From positions 1-9,447 of the forward strand of contig MUGD01000076.1 in NCBI GenBank assembly GCA_002900555.1: 9,447 nt of DNA, read 5' to 3'. The position numbers and the translations under genes were made by a program. The notes under the pieces were generated by a model. That model was not told the DNA's origin, searched no databases, and worked only from the letters and a program-made list of their open reading frames with translations. Of this stretch, positions 1 through 5,905 are shown piece after piece (positions within the stretch are counted from its first letter, which is position 1; every line of letters starts with the position of its first letter). Source of the stretch: Thermoplasmata archaeon M9B2D. Lineage in GTDB: Archaea > Thermoplasmatota > E2 > DHVEG-1.

Positions 1-302
1 GCTTTGGGATTAATGTGAAAAACATCGATAATGTGGAAAAAGTTATCATTCAGACAGACACAAAGGAATACGTCTTTGACTCTGCTGAGGTAACTGTGAT
101 GGAGGCGCAGGGACAGAAGACGTTTCAGATTATCGGGGAGCCGATCGTGAAAAACAGAGGTGGCGAACCTCAGGACACGCAAAAAGAGGACATCAAGTTA
201 ATCATGGAGCAGACAGGCAAATCAGAAGCAGAGGCGCGCAAGGCATTAAAGGAAACAAATGGAGATCTTGCAGAAGCCATCCTGAAACTGTCCCAACCGT
301 AA
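1..302 (+). CDS. nac: Nascent polypeptide-associated complex protein, 5' partial
   Basis: Archaeal NAC binds nascent chains at the ribosome exit tunnel, usually as a homodimer. The NAC beta-barrel core is visible as V-T-V-M-E-A-Q-G-Q-K-T-F-Q-I-I-G-E. The C-terminal ~38 residues (EDIKLIMEQTGKSEAEARKA onward) form the UBA helical domain typical of alpha-NAC. The reading frame is open to the left edge: F-G-I-N precedes V-K-N-I-D-N-V-E, which matches the family's M-G-I-x-M-K-x-I-D segment. The GTG at 15 is therefore most likely an internal valine codon, and the true start, some 10-20 residues upstream, lies outside the window. The stop TAA (300-302) shares its last A with the ATG of the next gene, suggesting co-transcription and translational coupling. 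Family assignment is firm; only the 5' end is uncertain. Confidence 0.93.
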   Translation, partial: FGINVKNIDNVEKVIIQTDTKEYVFDSAEVTVMEAQGQKTFQIIGEPIVKNRGGEPQDTQKEDIKLIMEQTGKSEAEARKALKETNGDLAEAILKLSQP

Positions 303-643
303 TGAATTATTTTTTCATGTGTATGACGTCATTTACCGATGCGATTACCGGATCCAAAGAAGGCGTACTGCTCTGTCTTCATGTGACTGCAGGATCATCG
401 CAACCAGTCTTTCCATACAAGTACAATCAATGGAGGAAATCCATTGAAATCAAAGTCACATCAGTAGCAAGGGACAACAAGGCAAACGTCGAGGTCAGAG
501 AGACCCTTGCACGGTTTTTCCAACTGGCCAGTAACGATGTTATTATCGTGGAGGGAGAGAAAAGCAGGGAAAAAACAGTGTGCCTCCGGAAGATCCCAAA
601 GGATCTGGTTATTGAACGACTAAAAAGGGTTATTCATGAATGA
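302..643 (+). CDS. YggU/DUF167 (UPF0235) family protein
   Basis: Small single-domain protein of the DUF167/YggU family; its biochemical role is not established. The family signature is clear: a strand G-V-L-L-C-L-H-V-T-A-G-S (family: V-x-V-x-P-G-A/S), then I-E-I-K-V-T-S-V-A-R-D-N-K-A-N (family: P-x-D-G-K-A-N), a helix E-T-L-A-R-F-F, then V-I-I-V-E-G-E-K-S-R-E-K-T-V (family: I-x-x-G-x-x-S-R-x-K). The first ATG (302) overlaps the NAC stop as TAATG, which favours coupling. Alignment to the usual N-terminus would fit the ATG at 323 (MTSFTDAITG) equally well. Neither has a good Shine-Dalgarno sequence, so the first ~7 residues are uncertain. The canonical proline of V-T-P-G is alanine here. The 3' end overlaps the next gene by 8 bases. 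Confidence 0.85.
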   Translation: MNYFFMCMTSFTDAITGSKEGVLLCLHVTAGSSQPVFPYKYNQWRKSIEIKVTSVARDNKANVEVRETLARFFQLASNDVIIVEGEKSREKTVCLRKIPKDLVIERLKRVIHE

Positions 644-1055
644 TCAACAAACATTAGAGGAACTAGAACAACTCCTTGATGCGTTACGTGAGGACAATAC
701 AACTGTTCCTATCATCGTTGAGGGAGATAAAGACATCGCTGCATTACGGAAACTTGAAATCAGAGGGGAGATCATCCGATTCAACATGGGACAATCTGTC
801 TCCGATTTCTGCGATAGCATCGCGCAGAAACACCAGAAGATCATCCTTCTGACCGATTGGGATTGGCGCGGGGGACGACTGGGTAGTTCGATTAAAAAAC
901 ATCTTGAGAACCGCGTAGACTGCAACATCACCTATCGTCAGATGTTTGCCAAACGATGCATGTGTCGGACGGTCGAAGGAATACCCTCATGGCTTGAGAC
1001 ATTACAAAGAAAAACAAAGGGTAAGGAAGAAAAGATAGCTCTGAAACGTGACTGA
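636..1055 (+). CDS. UPF0292 small Toprim-domain protein
   Basis: A stand-alone Toprim domain of the archaeal UPF0292/COG1658-like group ('small primase-like'). Toprim folds bind divalent metal in topoisomerases, DnaG primases and OLD/RecR-type nucleases; the substrate of this small family is not known. Seen here: the glutamate motif V-P-I-I-V-E29-G-D-K-D, followed by A-L-R-K-L, and the metal-binding D-x-D motif I-I-L-L-T-D74-W-D76-W-R-G-G. The family's G-x-I-x-x-F-N-M-G-Q-S segment lies between them. The C-terminal part (Y-R-Q-M-F-A-K-R through V-E-G-I-P-S-W) also fits the family. Length (139 aa) is normal. Both key acidic motifs are intact, so it should be active. The start ATG at 636 overlaps the YggU gene by 8 bases, so it is probably the third gene of the NAC operon. 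It is followed by a ~90-base gap. Confidence 0.87.
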   Translation: MNDQQTLEELEQLLDALREDNTTVPIIVEGDKDIAALRKLEIRGEIIRFNMGQSVSDFCDSIAQKHQKIILLTDWDWRGGRLGSSIKKHLENRVDCNITYRQMFAKRCMCRTVEGIPSWLETLQRKTKGKEEKIALKRD

Positions 1056-1090
1056 CGACCCATGGTGTCAGCGTAAAGAGTCAACCTAAA

Positions 1091-1102
1091 CCTTAATAAT
1101 AA
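1091..1102 (+). promoter_or_regulatory. Candidate TATA box for methyltransferase gene
   Basis: An A/T-only core (CTTAATAATAA) stands out in the 92-base gap before the methyltransferase. At the usual ~26-base distance, transcription would start near 1122, giving a ~26-base leader before the GTG at 1148. This is positional inference; the sequence is only a fair match to the archaeal box A consensus. Confidence 0.35.
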
Positions 1103-1147
1103 CACACGGTATTTTTCATTCATCCTAAGTCAGAGATACTAGGAAAG

Positions 1148-2044
1148 GTGAGAAGCATCGTTCGTCGTCATTGGCTTAAACTTGGCATCCGTTTCTTTCA
1201 TCTGTATTTGAATCAGGAAAATCGTACAAAACAACTCGTAGAGACTGGCTATGATGAGGTCGCGTCTTCCTATGACGCCCACTGGACGGAGTATATGGCG
1301 AATCTAACTCGTGATATGCTCAGAAAATTAGATCCATTGCGCGGGGGAGACTGTCTTGATTTGACCTGTGGCACCGGTTTTGTGACCCATGCACTGTATG
1401 ATATGACCCAAGGAACAGTCACCGGTGTCGATTCATCTACGGCGATGATTTCTATTGCACAAAACAAATATGGTGACACGTGCAGGTTCATCCACGATGA
1501 TGTGGTTGATTTTCTCAAAAACCAACCTTCCCAGAGCTATGACTGTATCACCTGCGCTTGGGGATTGGGGTATGTTCCACCACAGATTTTAACAGAATGT
1601 ACGCGAGTACTTCGTCAGAAAGGAAAAATAGGGATCATCGACAATAGCATGTTCTCCAACTGGGAGTTTGTGCTATTTTTCCTTGTCGCTATAGCAGAAG
1701 AACCAGCGGCGCTGACTTCTTATATTACACCACATTTTTTTCTTTCAAAAGGGACCCTTATACAAAGAATGCGGATGAACGGATTGAGAGTACTTGATGC
1801 GTGGAAAGGAAAAAAACGATTTACATGTGAAAACAGGGACACAGTCATGAAACAACTGATAAATTCTGGTGTCGCCGCAGGAATCGTACAGCTGGTTGAT
1901 ACGAACAAAAAAGAAAACATACTGAGACGAACCGGTGAACTCCTTGAGACATATCACAGGTCAAGACCCTGTATCTCCATTACACATCGGTACATCGCAG
2001 TTGTTGGAGAAAAAAAAGAAAGGCTTCATCACCCAGAGATGTGA
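1148..2044 (+). CDS. Class I SAM-dependent methyltransferase
   Basis: Rossmann-fold methyltransferase; the substrate cannot be read from the sequence. The start of the domain is marked by Y-D-E-V-A-S-S-Y-D-A-H-W (residues 35-46), typical of Methyltransf_11/25 enzymes. Motif I is C-L-D-L-T-C-G-T-G-F (69-78), the acidic residue binding the SAM ribose is in V-T-G-V-D95-S-S, and a later motif is V-L-R-Q-K-G-K-I-G-I-I-D. Beyond the core, a C-terminal part of ~120 residues is variable and may form the substrate cap. The GTG start at 1148 is the only usual start codon after the in-frame stop at 1100-1102; the upstream AGG/GGTG is a weak, closely spaced ribosome site. The N-terminal ~30 residues (K-L-G-I-R-F-F-H-L-Y-L) are a short hydrophobic/basic helix. 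Its TGA overlaps the GTG start of the acetyltransferase, so the two are probably translated together. Confidence 0.85.
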   Translation: MRSIVRRHWLKLGIRFFHLYLNQENRTKQLVETGYDEVASSYDAHWTEYMANLTRDMLRKLDPLRGGDCLDLTCGTGFVTHALYDMTQGTVTGVDSSTAMISIAQNKYGDTCRFIHDDVVDFLKNQPSQSYDCITCAWGLGYVPPQILTECTRVLRQKGKIGIIDNSMFSNWEFVLFFLVAIAEEPAALTSYITPHFFLSKGTLIQRMRMNGLRVLDAWKGKKRFTCENRDTVMKQLINSGVAAGIVQLVDTNKKENILRRTGELLETYHRSRPCISITHRYIAVVGEKKERLHHPEM

Positions 2045-2643
2045 AATACATGTCGTTAGAACATACTGTCGTGGAGTTACATACACAGGAGGAACCGATG
2101 TTCATGGAAATCATCATTACAGCATTTCAGAACTCCCCCCAAGTACCCGCACTTATAGAAAAACCACAAGCCACGGGAACAATAATTCGAAACTTAATCA
2201 AATTTTACGAAAAAACCGGCACGATAAAAACCTTCGGCATTACGAAAGACGATATGCTCATTTGCGTTGGTCTCTGTATTGATTCAGATTGTAAGCCTGG
2301 TTTTTTCAAGACCATGACATTTGGGGCCTCCCTACTTAGGACTCTGGGCTTCAAAGGTGTTTATCAGTTTTGGGTCTATCATAAAAATAAACCATCCTAT
2401 GATAAAAAATGTCTTGAGCTTTTGCTCTACGGAACCAAATCAGGATATCAGCAAAAAGGATACGGTCGTTTATTGTTGAATTTTTTATATGACTATGCGA
2501 GAAACAACGGGTACGGTGGAGTGACTGGGGTAACAAACACATGCAGACCAGCGTTTCGCTTCTATATGAAGGATGGATGGAGCATCGATAAGGAGTTTGA
2601 TGTTGATAGATACAGGATTTGCTGGGTGAGACGGATTGTTTGA
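2041..2643 (+). CDS. GNAT family N-acetyltransferase
   Basis: GCN5-related acetyltransferase that would transfer acetyl from acetyl-CoA to an unknown amine. The acetyl-CoA pyrophosphate loop is present as Q137-Q-K-G-Y-G142 (family Q/R-x-x-G-x-G/A), preceded by a strand L-E-L-L-L-Y-G-T. It is followed by the alpha3 helix R-L-L-L-N-F-L-Y-D-Y-A and motif B, with N-T-C-R-P-A-F-R-F-Y-M-K-D-G-W. Start choice: GTG at 2041 overlaps the upstream TGA as GTGA; ATG at 2050 is also possible. An AGGAGG at 2087-2092 sits well spaced before ATG 2098, but starting there would remove the first beta strand (H-T-V-V-E-L) before helix alpha1, so the longer form is preferred. A T-rich terminator follows. Confidence 0.82.
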   Translation: MKYMSLEHTVVELHTQEEPMFMEIIITAFQNSPQVPALIEKPQATGTIIRNLIKFYEKTGTIKTFGITKDDMLICVGLCIDSDCKPGFFKTMTFGASLLRTLGFKGVYQFWVYHKNKPSYDKKCLELLLYGTKSGYQQKGYGRLLLNFLYDYARNNGYGGVTGVTNTCRPAFRFYMKDGWSIDKEFDVDRYRICWVRRIV

Positions 2644-2653
2644 AAACGTATTG

Positions 2654-2670
2654 TTTTTTTTAAAATTTTT
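2654..2670 (+). terminator. Oligo-T transcription terminator
   Basis: A run of eight T (2654-2661), four A, then five T lies 10 bases after the acetyltransferase stop. Oligo-T tracts on the coding strand are the usual intrinsic termination signal in archaea, with no hairpin needed. It separates the methyltransferase/acetyltransferase pair from the Nre promoter. Confidence 0.6.
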
Positions 2671-2676
2671 AACGTA

Positions 2677-2694
2677 AATGATACGGCAATCATT
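2677..2694 (+). promoter_or_regulatory. Inverted repeat overlapping Nre promoter, candidate operator
   Basis: AATGAT (2677-2682) and its reverse complement ATCATT (2689-2694) flank a 6-base spacer, ACGGCA. The dyad covers the position expected for the BRE and touches the TATA box, where a bound dimeric repressor would block TBP/TFB. The operator role is inferred from position only. Confidence 0.4.
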
Positions 2695-2701
2695 ATATAC
2701 T
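2692..2701 (+). promoter_or_regulatory. Archaeal TATA box for Nre operon
   Basis: ATTATATACT is a good match to the archaeal box A. The predicted start of transcription is about 25 bases downstream, near 2722, giving a ~20-base leader before the ATG at 2743. A second A/T stretch (TATAAAAG, 2723-2730) is too near the ATG to serve as its TATA box. Confidence 0.62.
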
Positions 2702-2742
2702 TTCACTGCTCTCTTCCAAAGGTATAAAAGAGAACCGAACCA

Positions 2743-4035
2743 ATGGGGGATCTGGTGCAAAACGCTACAAAGAATCAGAAGAAGCTTCTTGCCTCTGAGA
2801 AAAAACATTCATCCGGTGTCTGTGCGCTGTGTCGAGGTACAAAGTTTTTATGCGGGAAAAACCGATGCCCAGTAATCGTCCGATATCACTCAAAGACAAA
2901 GGTAAAACCCTTGCTTAATAGCCTGCGGCTTGAGGGCGCGTCGCCGCCTAGTGTCTTTGTCGGCAGGATCGGATATCCAAAGGTCGCGATCGGTCCGATG
3001 ATCCCACCAGTGATGGGCGATACCTCTGAGATCGACACCCCTGAACGGTGGCTTGAAAAGACACTTGATGACATCGTGGATTTCCGCAGTCAACTTGTAA
3101 GAGGGAAATTCACGGTTGATGTCACCGATGTGGAACGTCCGCATCGTATCGTGGAATTCACCAGAGAACTGGCTCTTTCAAAGAACGCGGTGTTCGCTGA
3201 TGCAATGTTTGCAAAAAAACCCTATGGGAAGATAGCATTTTATGATGAAGTGCAACCACATGGACCGTCTGCTCCACTAAAAACACTTGATATCACAAAC
3301 CCAAGGTACGAGCAGCATATAGAAAAAGCATACTACGATACCGATCTGAAAGCCAAGGACGCCATCCTTGATATCTACAGAAACGGGGTGCTGATCTCCA
3401 AAATCCAACGTGCGTTTAGTGTAGGAGCCTTTGGGGTGAAGAAGAACCGTCGGTTCGTTCCAACACGATGGAGTATCACTGCAGTGGATTCGACGCTTGG
3501 TGCAGAATTGATGAAAAAAACAAAGGAATATCCGTTCATCAATGAAGTCCGTGCGTACTTCCTCAATCAGTTCGACAATCGCTGGATTGTTCTGATGATG
3601 CCGTCGGAATGGCAGTATGAGCTTATCGAAGCATGGTATCCTAATACCACATGGAACCCGTATGGGACCGGTATTTCCATTTTCAACAGCTATGAGTTTT
3701 ACGATGGTCGGACAACCTATGCGGAGATTGGTGGGTGCTATTATGCAGCAAGGCTTGCGGTAAACGAGCTTCTGAACAAAGAACGAAGGCAAGCAAGCGT
3801 GGTGATCCTCCGGGAGGCACATCCCGGGTATATCATGCCGATCGGCGTCTGGAATGTCCGTGAAAGCGTGCGATGCGCGTTGACCCAGCCGTGTCGGAAG
3901 TTTTCCACAGTTCAAGAATCGCTGGTGTATGTCTCAGAGATTATGGATATTCCCCTGCAGCGGTGGATACGAAACAGTGCGGTGCTAAAGAACCAACTGT
4001 ATCAACGAAAACTTGAGGATTTTCTCGTGAGATGA
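2743..4035 (+). CDS. nre: Nre family archaeal DNA repair protein
   Basis: Archaea-specific repair protein of the NreA/NreB family (COG1602); in Haloferax volcanii NreA has been placed genetically in the response to DNA damage, and family members bind the PCNA sliding clamp. Seen here: an N-terminal zinc-finger-like motif C27-x2-C30-x6-C37-x4-C42-P, then the hallmark F-V-G-R-I-G-Y-P-K-V-A-I-G-P-M-I-P-P. Conserved blocks F-V-P-T-R-W-S-I-T-A-V-D and I-M-P-I-G-V-W-N-V-R-E follow. The last ten residues, Q421-R-K-L424-E-D-F427-L428-V-R, form a PIP-box (Q-x-x-L-x-x-F-L/F) for docking on PCNA. Length (430 aa) is normal for the family. It has its own promoter with a dyad, and its stop is followed after one base by the ATG of the radical SAM gene, so the two form an operon. 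The enzymatic activity of Nre is not established. Confidence 0.93.
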   Translation: MGDLVQNATKNQKKLLASEKKHSSGVCALCRGTKFLCGKNRCPVIVRYHSKTKVKPLLNSLRLEGASPPSVFVGRIGYPKVAIGPMIPPVMGDTSEIDTPERWLEKTLDDIVDFRSQLVRGKFTVDVTDVERPHRIVEFTRELALSKNAVFADAMFAKKPYGKIAFYDEVQPHGPSAPLKTLDITNPRYEQHIEKAYYDTDLKAKDAILDIYRNGVLISKIQRAFSVGAFGVKKNRRFVPTRWSITAVDSTLGAELMKKTKEYPFINEVRAYFLNQFDNRWIVLMMPSEWQYELIEAWYPNTTWNPYGTGISIFNSYEFYDGRTTYAEIGGCYYAARLAVNELLNKERRQASVVILREAHPGYIMPIGVWNVRESVRCALTQPCRKFSTVQESLVYVSEIMDIPLQRWIRNSAVLKNQLYQRKLEDFLVR

Positions 4036-4036
4036 T

Positions 4037-4834
4037 ATGAAGGTAATAGAGGTGGAGTGTAAAAGCGCGTTATCCCGTTCAACCTTACCTGGGCTTGATT
4101 ACTCTTTGAACCCCTACCGGGGATGCCTGCATAACTGCGCGTATTGCTATGCGCCACACGTGCTTCGGATACCTCAAGAACAGTGGGGGGAGGTTGTTGA
4201 AGTAAAGAAAAACATCCCACTAGTGTTAGCAAAGGAGGTTAGAACAAGGAAACCTGGCATCGTTGGTATATCAACGGTCACAGATCCCTACCAACCCCTT
4301 GAACAGACATACAAATTGACTCGTTTTTGTTTAGAACAATTACTCCGGTATGACTTCCCAACGCACATCCAGACAAAATCATCTCTCGTCACTAGGGATA
4401 TTGACCTTCTCCAGAGGTTTTCTGATGCGCAGGTCATGATTAGCATCGGCACCCTGCATGATAGCGAGCGTCTGCTTCTTGAGCCGCACACCTCCTCGAT
4501 TCCAGAGCGGGTGGCAGCACTGAAGAAATGTTCGGATGCAGGATTGAAAACAGCGGTGTTCTTCGGTCCGGTGTATCCGACGACAACCATAGAGGAGATC
4601 CCACAACTCCTTGATGTGATACAAAGGGCAGGTGCCAAAGAACTATGGATTGATATGCTCCGTCTGAAGCCAGGGCTTTGGGAAAACATTGAGAAAAGAC
4701 TCCAACAAAATCAGGAGGTTTTGCAACTGTTTTCAACAATGCTGATTAATGAGAAGGAGTATTATAGGCGAATGCGTGAAGAAATAAAAAAGATTGGGAA
4801 ACAGCAAACGCTACGGGTCATCGACGCTTTCTAA
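4037..4834 (+). CDS. SplB-like radical SAM protein (COG1533)
   Basis: Radical SAM protein of the group related to spore photoproduct lyase, often labelled 'DNA repair photolyase'; most members, including archaeal ones, have no proven substrate. The [4Fe-4S] motif is C30-L-H-N-C34-A-Y-C37-Y-A (C-x3-C-x2-C), preceded by L-N-P-Y-R-G as usual in this group. V-T-D-P-Y-Q-P-L-E follows at about residues 82-90, then the barrel strands (T-H-I-Q-T-K-S; V-M-I-S-I-G-T-L; T-A-V-F-F-G-P-V-Y-P). It starts one base after the Nre stop; GTGA at 4027-4030 can serve as ribosome site, so translation is likely coupled. Being co-transcribed with Nre makes a nucleic-acid repair or modification role plausible, but this is inference from context. 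The chemistry could equally be another radical modification. Confidence 0.86.
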   Translation: MKVIEVECKSALSRSTLPGLDYSLNPYRGCLHNCAYCYAPHVLRIPQEQWGEVVEVKKNIPLVLAKEVRTRKPGIVGISTVTDPYQPLEQTYKLTRFCLEQLLRYDFPTHIQTKSSLVTRDIDLLQRFSDAQVMISIGTLHDSERLLLEPHTSSIPERVAALKKCSDAGLKTAVFFGPVYPTTTIEEIPQLLDVIQRAGAKELWIDMLRLKPGLWENIEKRLQQNQEVLQLFSTMLINEKEYYRRMREEIKKIGKQQTLRVIDAF

Positions 4835-4855
4835 ATGAGGTGCTTGACATCCAAC

Positions 4856-4875
4856 GGCGCCCCATAGAGGGGCCC
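4856..4875 (+). other. GC-rich hairpin after radical SAM gene
   Basis: GCCCC (4859-4863) pairs with GGGGC (4869-4873) around the loop ATAGA. Two more G-C pairs form if base 4858 bulges. It lies 21 bases after the stop and before the S3Ae promoter. No T-run follows, so it may protect the 3' end rather than terminate; the function is unknown. Confidence 0.4.
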
Positions 4876-4882
4876 TCGTAGC

Positions 4883-4893
4883 ATTTAAGTATA
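4883..4893 (+). promoter_or_regulatory. Candidate TATA box for S3Ae gene
   Basis: ATTTAAGTATA is the best box A-like stretch at the right distance. It predicts initiation near 4914 and a leader of about 40 bases. TATTTATAAG at 4937-4946 looks similar but is too close to the start codon to be this gene's TATA box. Confidence 0.4.
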
Positions 4894-4911
4894 AGAACTC
4901 TATTACTCCAA

Positions 4912-4941
4912 AAATCCCTTACTGAAAAAATAAGGGTATTT
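4912..4941 (+). promoter_or_regulatory. Hairpin in S3Ae mRNA leader
   Basis: CCCTTA (4916-4921) pairs perfectly with TAAGGG (4931-4936) over a 9-base loop. AAAT (4912-4915) and ATTT (4938-4941) extend it across one bulged T to about 10 bp. The stem ends four bases before the ribosome site. A translational control element is plausible for a ribosomal protein gene, but this is unproven. Confidence 0.45.
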
Positions 4942-4945
4942 ATAA

Positions 4946-4950
4946 GTGAT
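4946..4950 (+). promoter_or_regulatory. Ribosome binding site deciding the S3Ae start
   Basis: GTGAT matches the GGTGAT part of the archaeal Shine-Dalgarno sequence and is four bases from the ATG at 4955. Its GTG could be mistaken for a start codon giving three extra residues. Family S3Ae proteins begin M-A-K/R-x-R/K, as they do from 4955. Confidence 0.6.
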
Positions 4951-4954
4951 AGGT

Positions 4955-5851
4955 ATGGCCAAAGCACGCGCACGGACGACAACCAGAAAAGTCAAAGACC
5001 GATGGAAAGCAAAAAACTGGTACACGATACTCGCACCATCGTTATTCAACAACGTTCCGGTCGCAGAGACTCTCGCAGAGTCACCAGACAGCCTTATCGG
5101 TAGGGTCACGGAAGTCTCCCTGCAGGATATAACCAATGATTTTCGGAAATCTCATATTAAGCTTCGTTTCACTGTCGATAAAATTGAACAAAACACGGCT
5201 CATACCCAACTGAAAGGTCATCTACTCACCTCAGATTACCTCCGACGGATGATCAGAAGGAGAAAATCCCGCGTCGACGGTGTCTTTGACGTTGAGACCA
5301 GAGACGGTGCACTTCTCCGGGTAAAACCCTTCGCCATCGCAGAGAAACGAATCCAAAGCTCACAGAAAAAACTGATTAGAAACGTCATGAACGACGTTAT
5401 CAGAAAAGAGGGAAAGACCAAGACGTTAAACTCATTTATCAAGGACTGCATAGACGGAAAAACAGGAAGCGAGATTTACAAGCACTGTAAGGTTTTCTAC
5501 CCGGTGAAACGGATAGAGATTAACAAAACAGAGATCATCCGATTACCCACGATTATCATCGAAGATGAAAAACCAGTTGAGACACCAGAAGAAAAACCAA
5601 GTGAGCCAGCTGAACCTCAACAGGTAGAGTCAGAAGTGCCTCCGTTAGATGAAACCATCGAAGAAAAACCAGAAGAATCACCAACCCAGGAGACACCTGA
5701 GCCCGTCGAAGAAGAACCAACACCAGAAGATCGGGAGAAAAAAGAGAAACCAAAGAAGAAAACAAAGGCAAAGACCACGACAAAAAAGAAAACAACGACG
5801 AAGAAAGCAACAAAGAAAAAGAAAGAAGAAACAAAAGAATCTCCCGAGTAA
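4955..5851 (+). CDS. rps3ae: Small-subunit ribosomal protein S3Ae (eS1) with long tail
   Basis: Protein of the archaeal/eukaryotic 30S/40S subunit (eS1), located on the platform. The conserved body spans about residues 1-202. It begins M-A-K-A-R-A-R-T-T-T-R-K-V-K-D-R-W-K-A-K-N-W-Y, continues with A-P-S-L-F-N and I-G-R-V-T-E-V-S-L-Q-D-I, then L-L-T-S-D-Y-L-R-R-M-I-R-R-R-K-S-R-V-D-G-V-F-D-V. It ends near Y-P-V-K-R-I-E-I-N-K-T. Archaeal members are usually about 200-225 residues; this one has 298. Residues 203-259 are rich in Glu and Pro. Residues 260-298 are almost all Lys and Thr with short T-T-K-K-type repeats, so the tail should be disordered. The ATG at 4955 is chosen over the GTG at 4946 because the GTGAT is its ribosome site. 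It has its own promoter and leader hairpin and is not in a ribosomal protein cluster here. The tail's function is unknown. Confidence 0.93.
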   Translation: MAKARARTTTRKVKDRWKAKNWYTILAPSLFNNVPVAETLAESPDSLIGRVTEVSLQDITNDFRKSHIKLRFTVDKIEQNTAHTQLKGHLLTSDYLRRMIRRRKSRVDGVFDVETRDGALLRVKPFAIAEKRIQSSQKKLIRNVMNDVIRKEGKTKTLNSFIKDCIDGKTGSEIYKHCKVFYPVKRIEINKTEIIRLPTIIIEDEKPVETPEEKPSEPAEPQQVESEVPPLDETIEEKPEESPTQETPEPVEEEPTPEDREKKEKPKKKTKAKTTTKKKTTTKKATKKKKEETKESPE

Positions 5852-5872
5852 AAAAACCTCCCTAAGCATACT

Positions 5873-5882
5873 TTTATATATT
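5873..5882 (+). promoter_or_regulatory. TATA box of a probably leaderless gene
   Basis: TTTATATATT is a near-ideal archaeal box A. Its centre is about 28 bases before the ATG at 5906, so initiation should fall at or within a few bases of the start codon. There is no Shine-Dalgarno sequence before this ATG, consistent with a leaderless mRNA. Confidence 0.68.
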
Positions 5883-5905
5883 TTGGTCTTATATTTTATT
5901 CATAT

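Noticed and set aside
15..17. GTG as the start codon of the NAC protein
   Set aside because: The frame is open to the window edge and the preceding residues F-G-I-N match the NAC N-terminal region, so this GTG is better read as an internal codon.
938..1123. Small minus-strand gene in the gap after the Toprim gene
   Set aside because: Most of it is antisense to the Toprim gene; it has no ribosome site or promoter and no domain.
2087..2100. AGGAGG followed by ATG 2098 as the true start of the acetyltransferase
   Set aside because: The site is strong and well spaced, but starting there drops the first GNAT beta strand. The GTGA overlap upstream keeps the full domain. Both forms might be made.
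3277..3915. 212-residue open frame on the minus strand inside Nre
   Set aside because: It lies wholly antisense to a conserved Nre coding region and shows no recognisable domain or promoter.
4946..4948. GTG start for S3Ae giving three extra residues
   Set aside because: The GTG lies within the GTGAT ribosome site for ATG 4955, and family members start M-A-K/R as from 4955.
5556..5869. Open frames on the minus strand and in another plus frame across the S3Ae tail
   Set aside because: They reflect the purine-rich low-complexity codons of the tail; the minus translations are Leu/Phe/Ser-rich strings with no domain.
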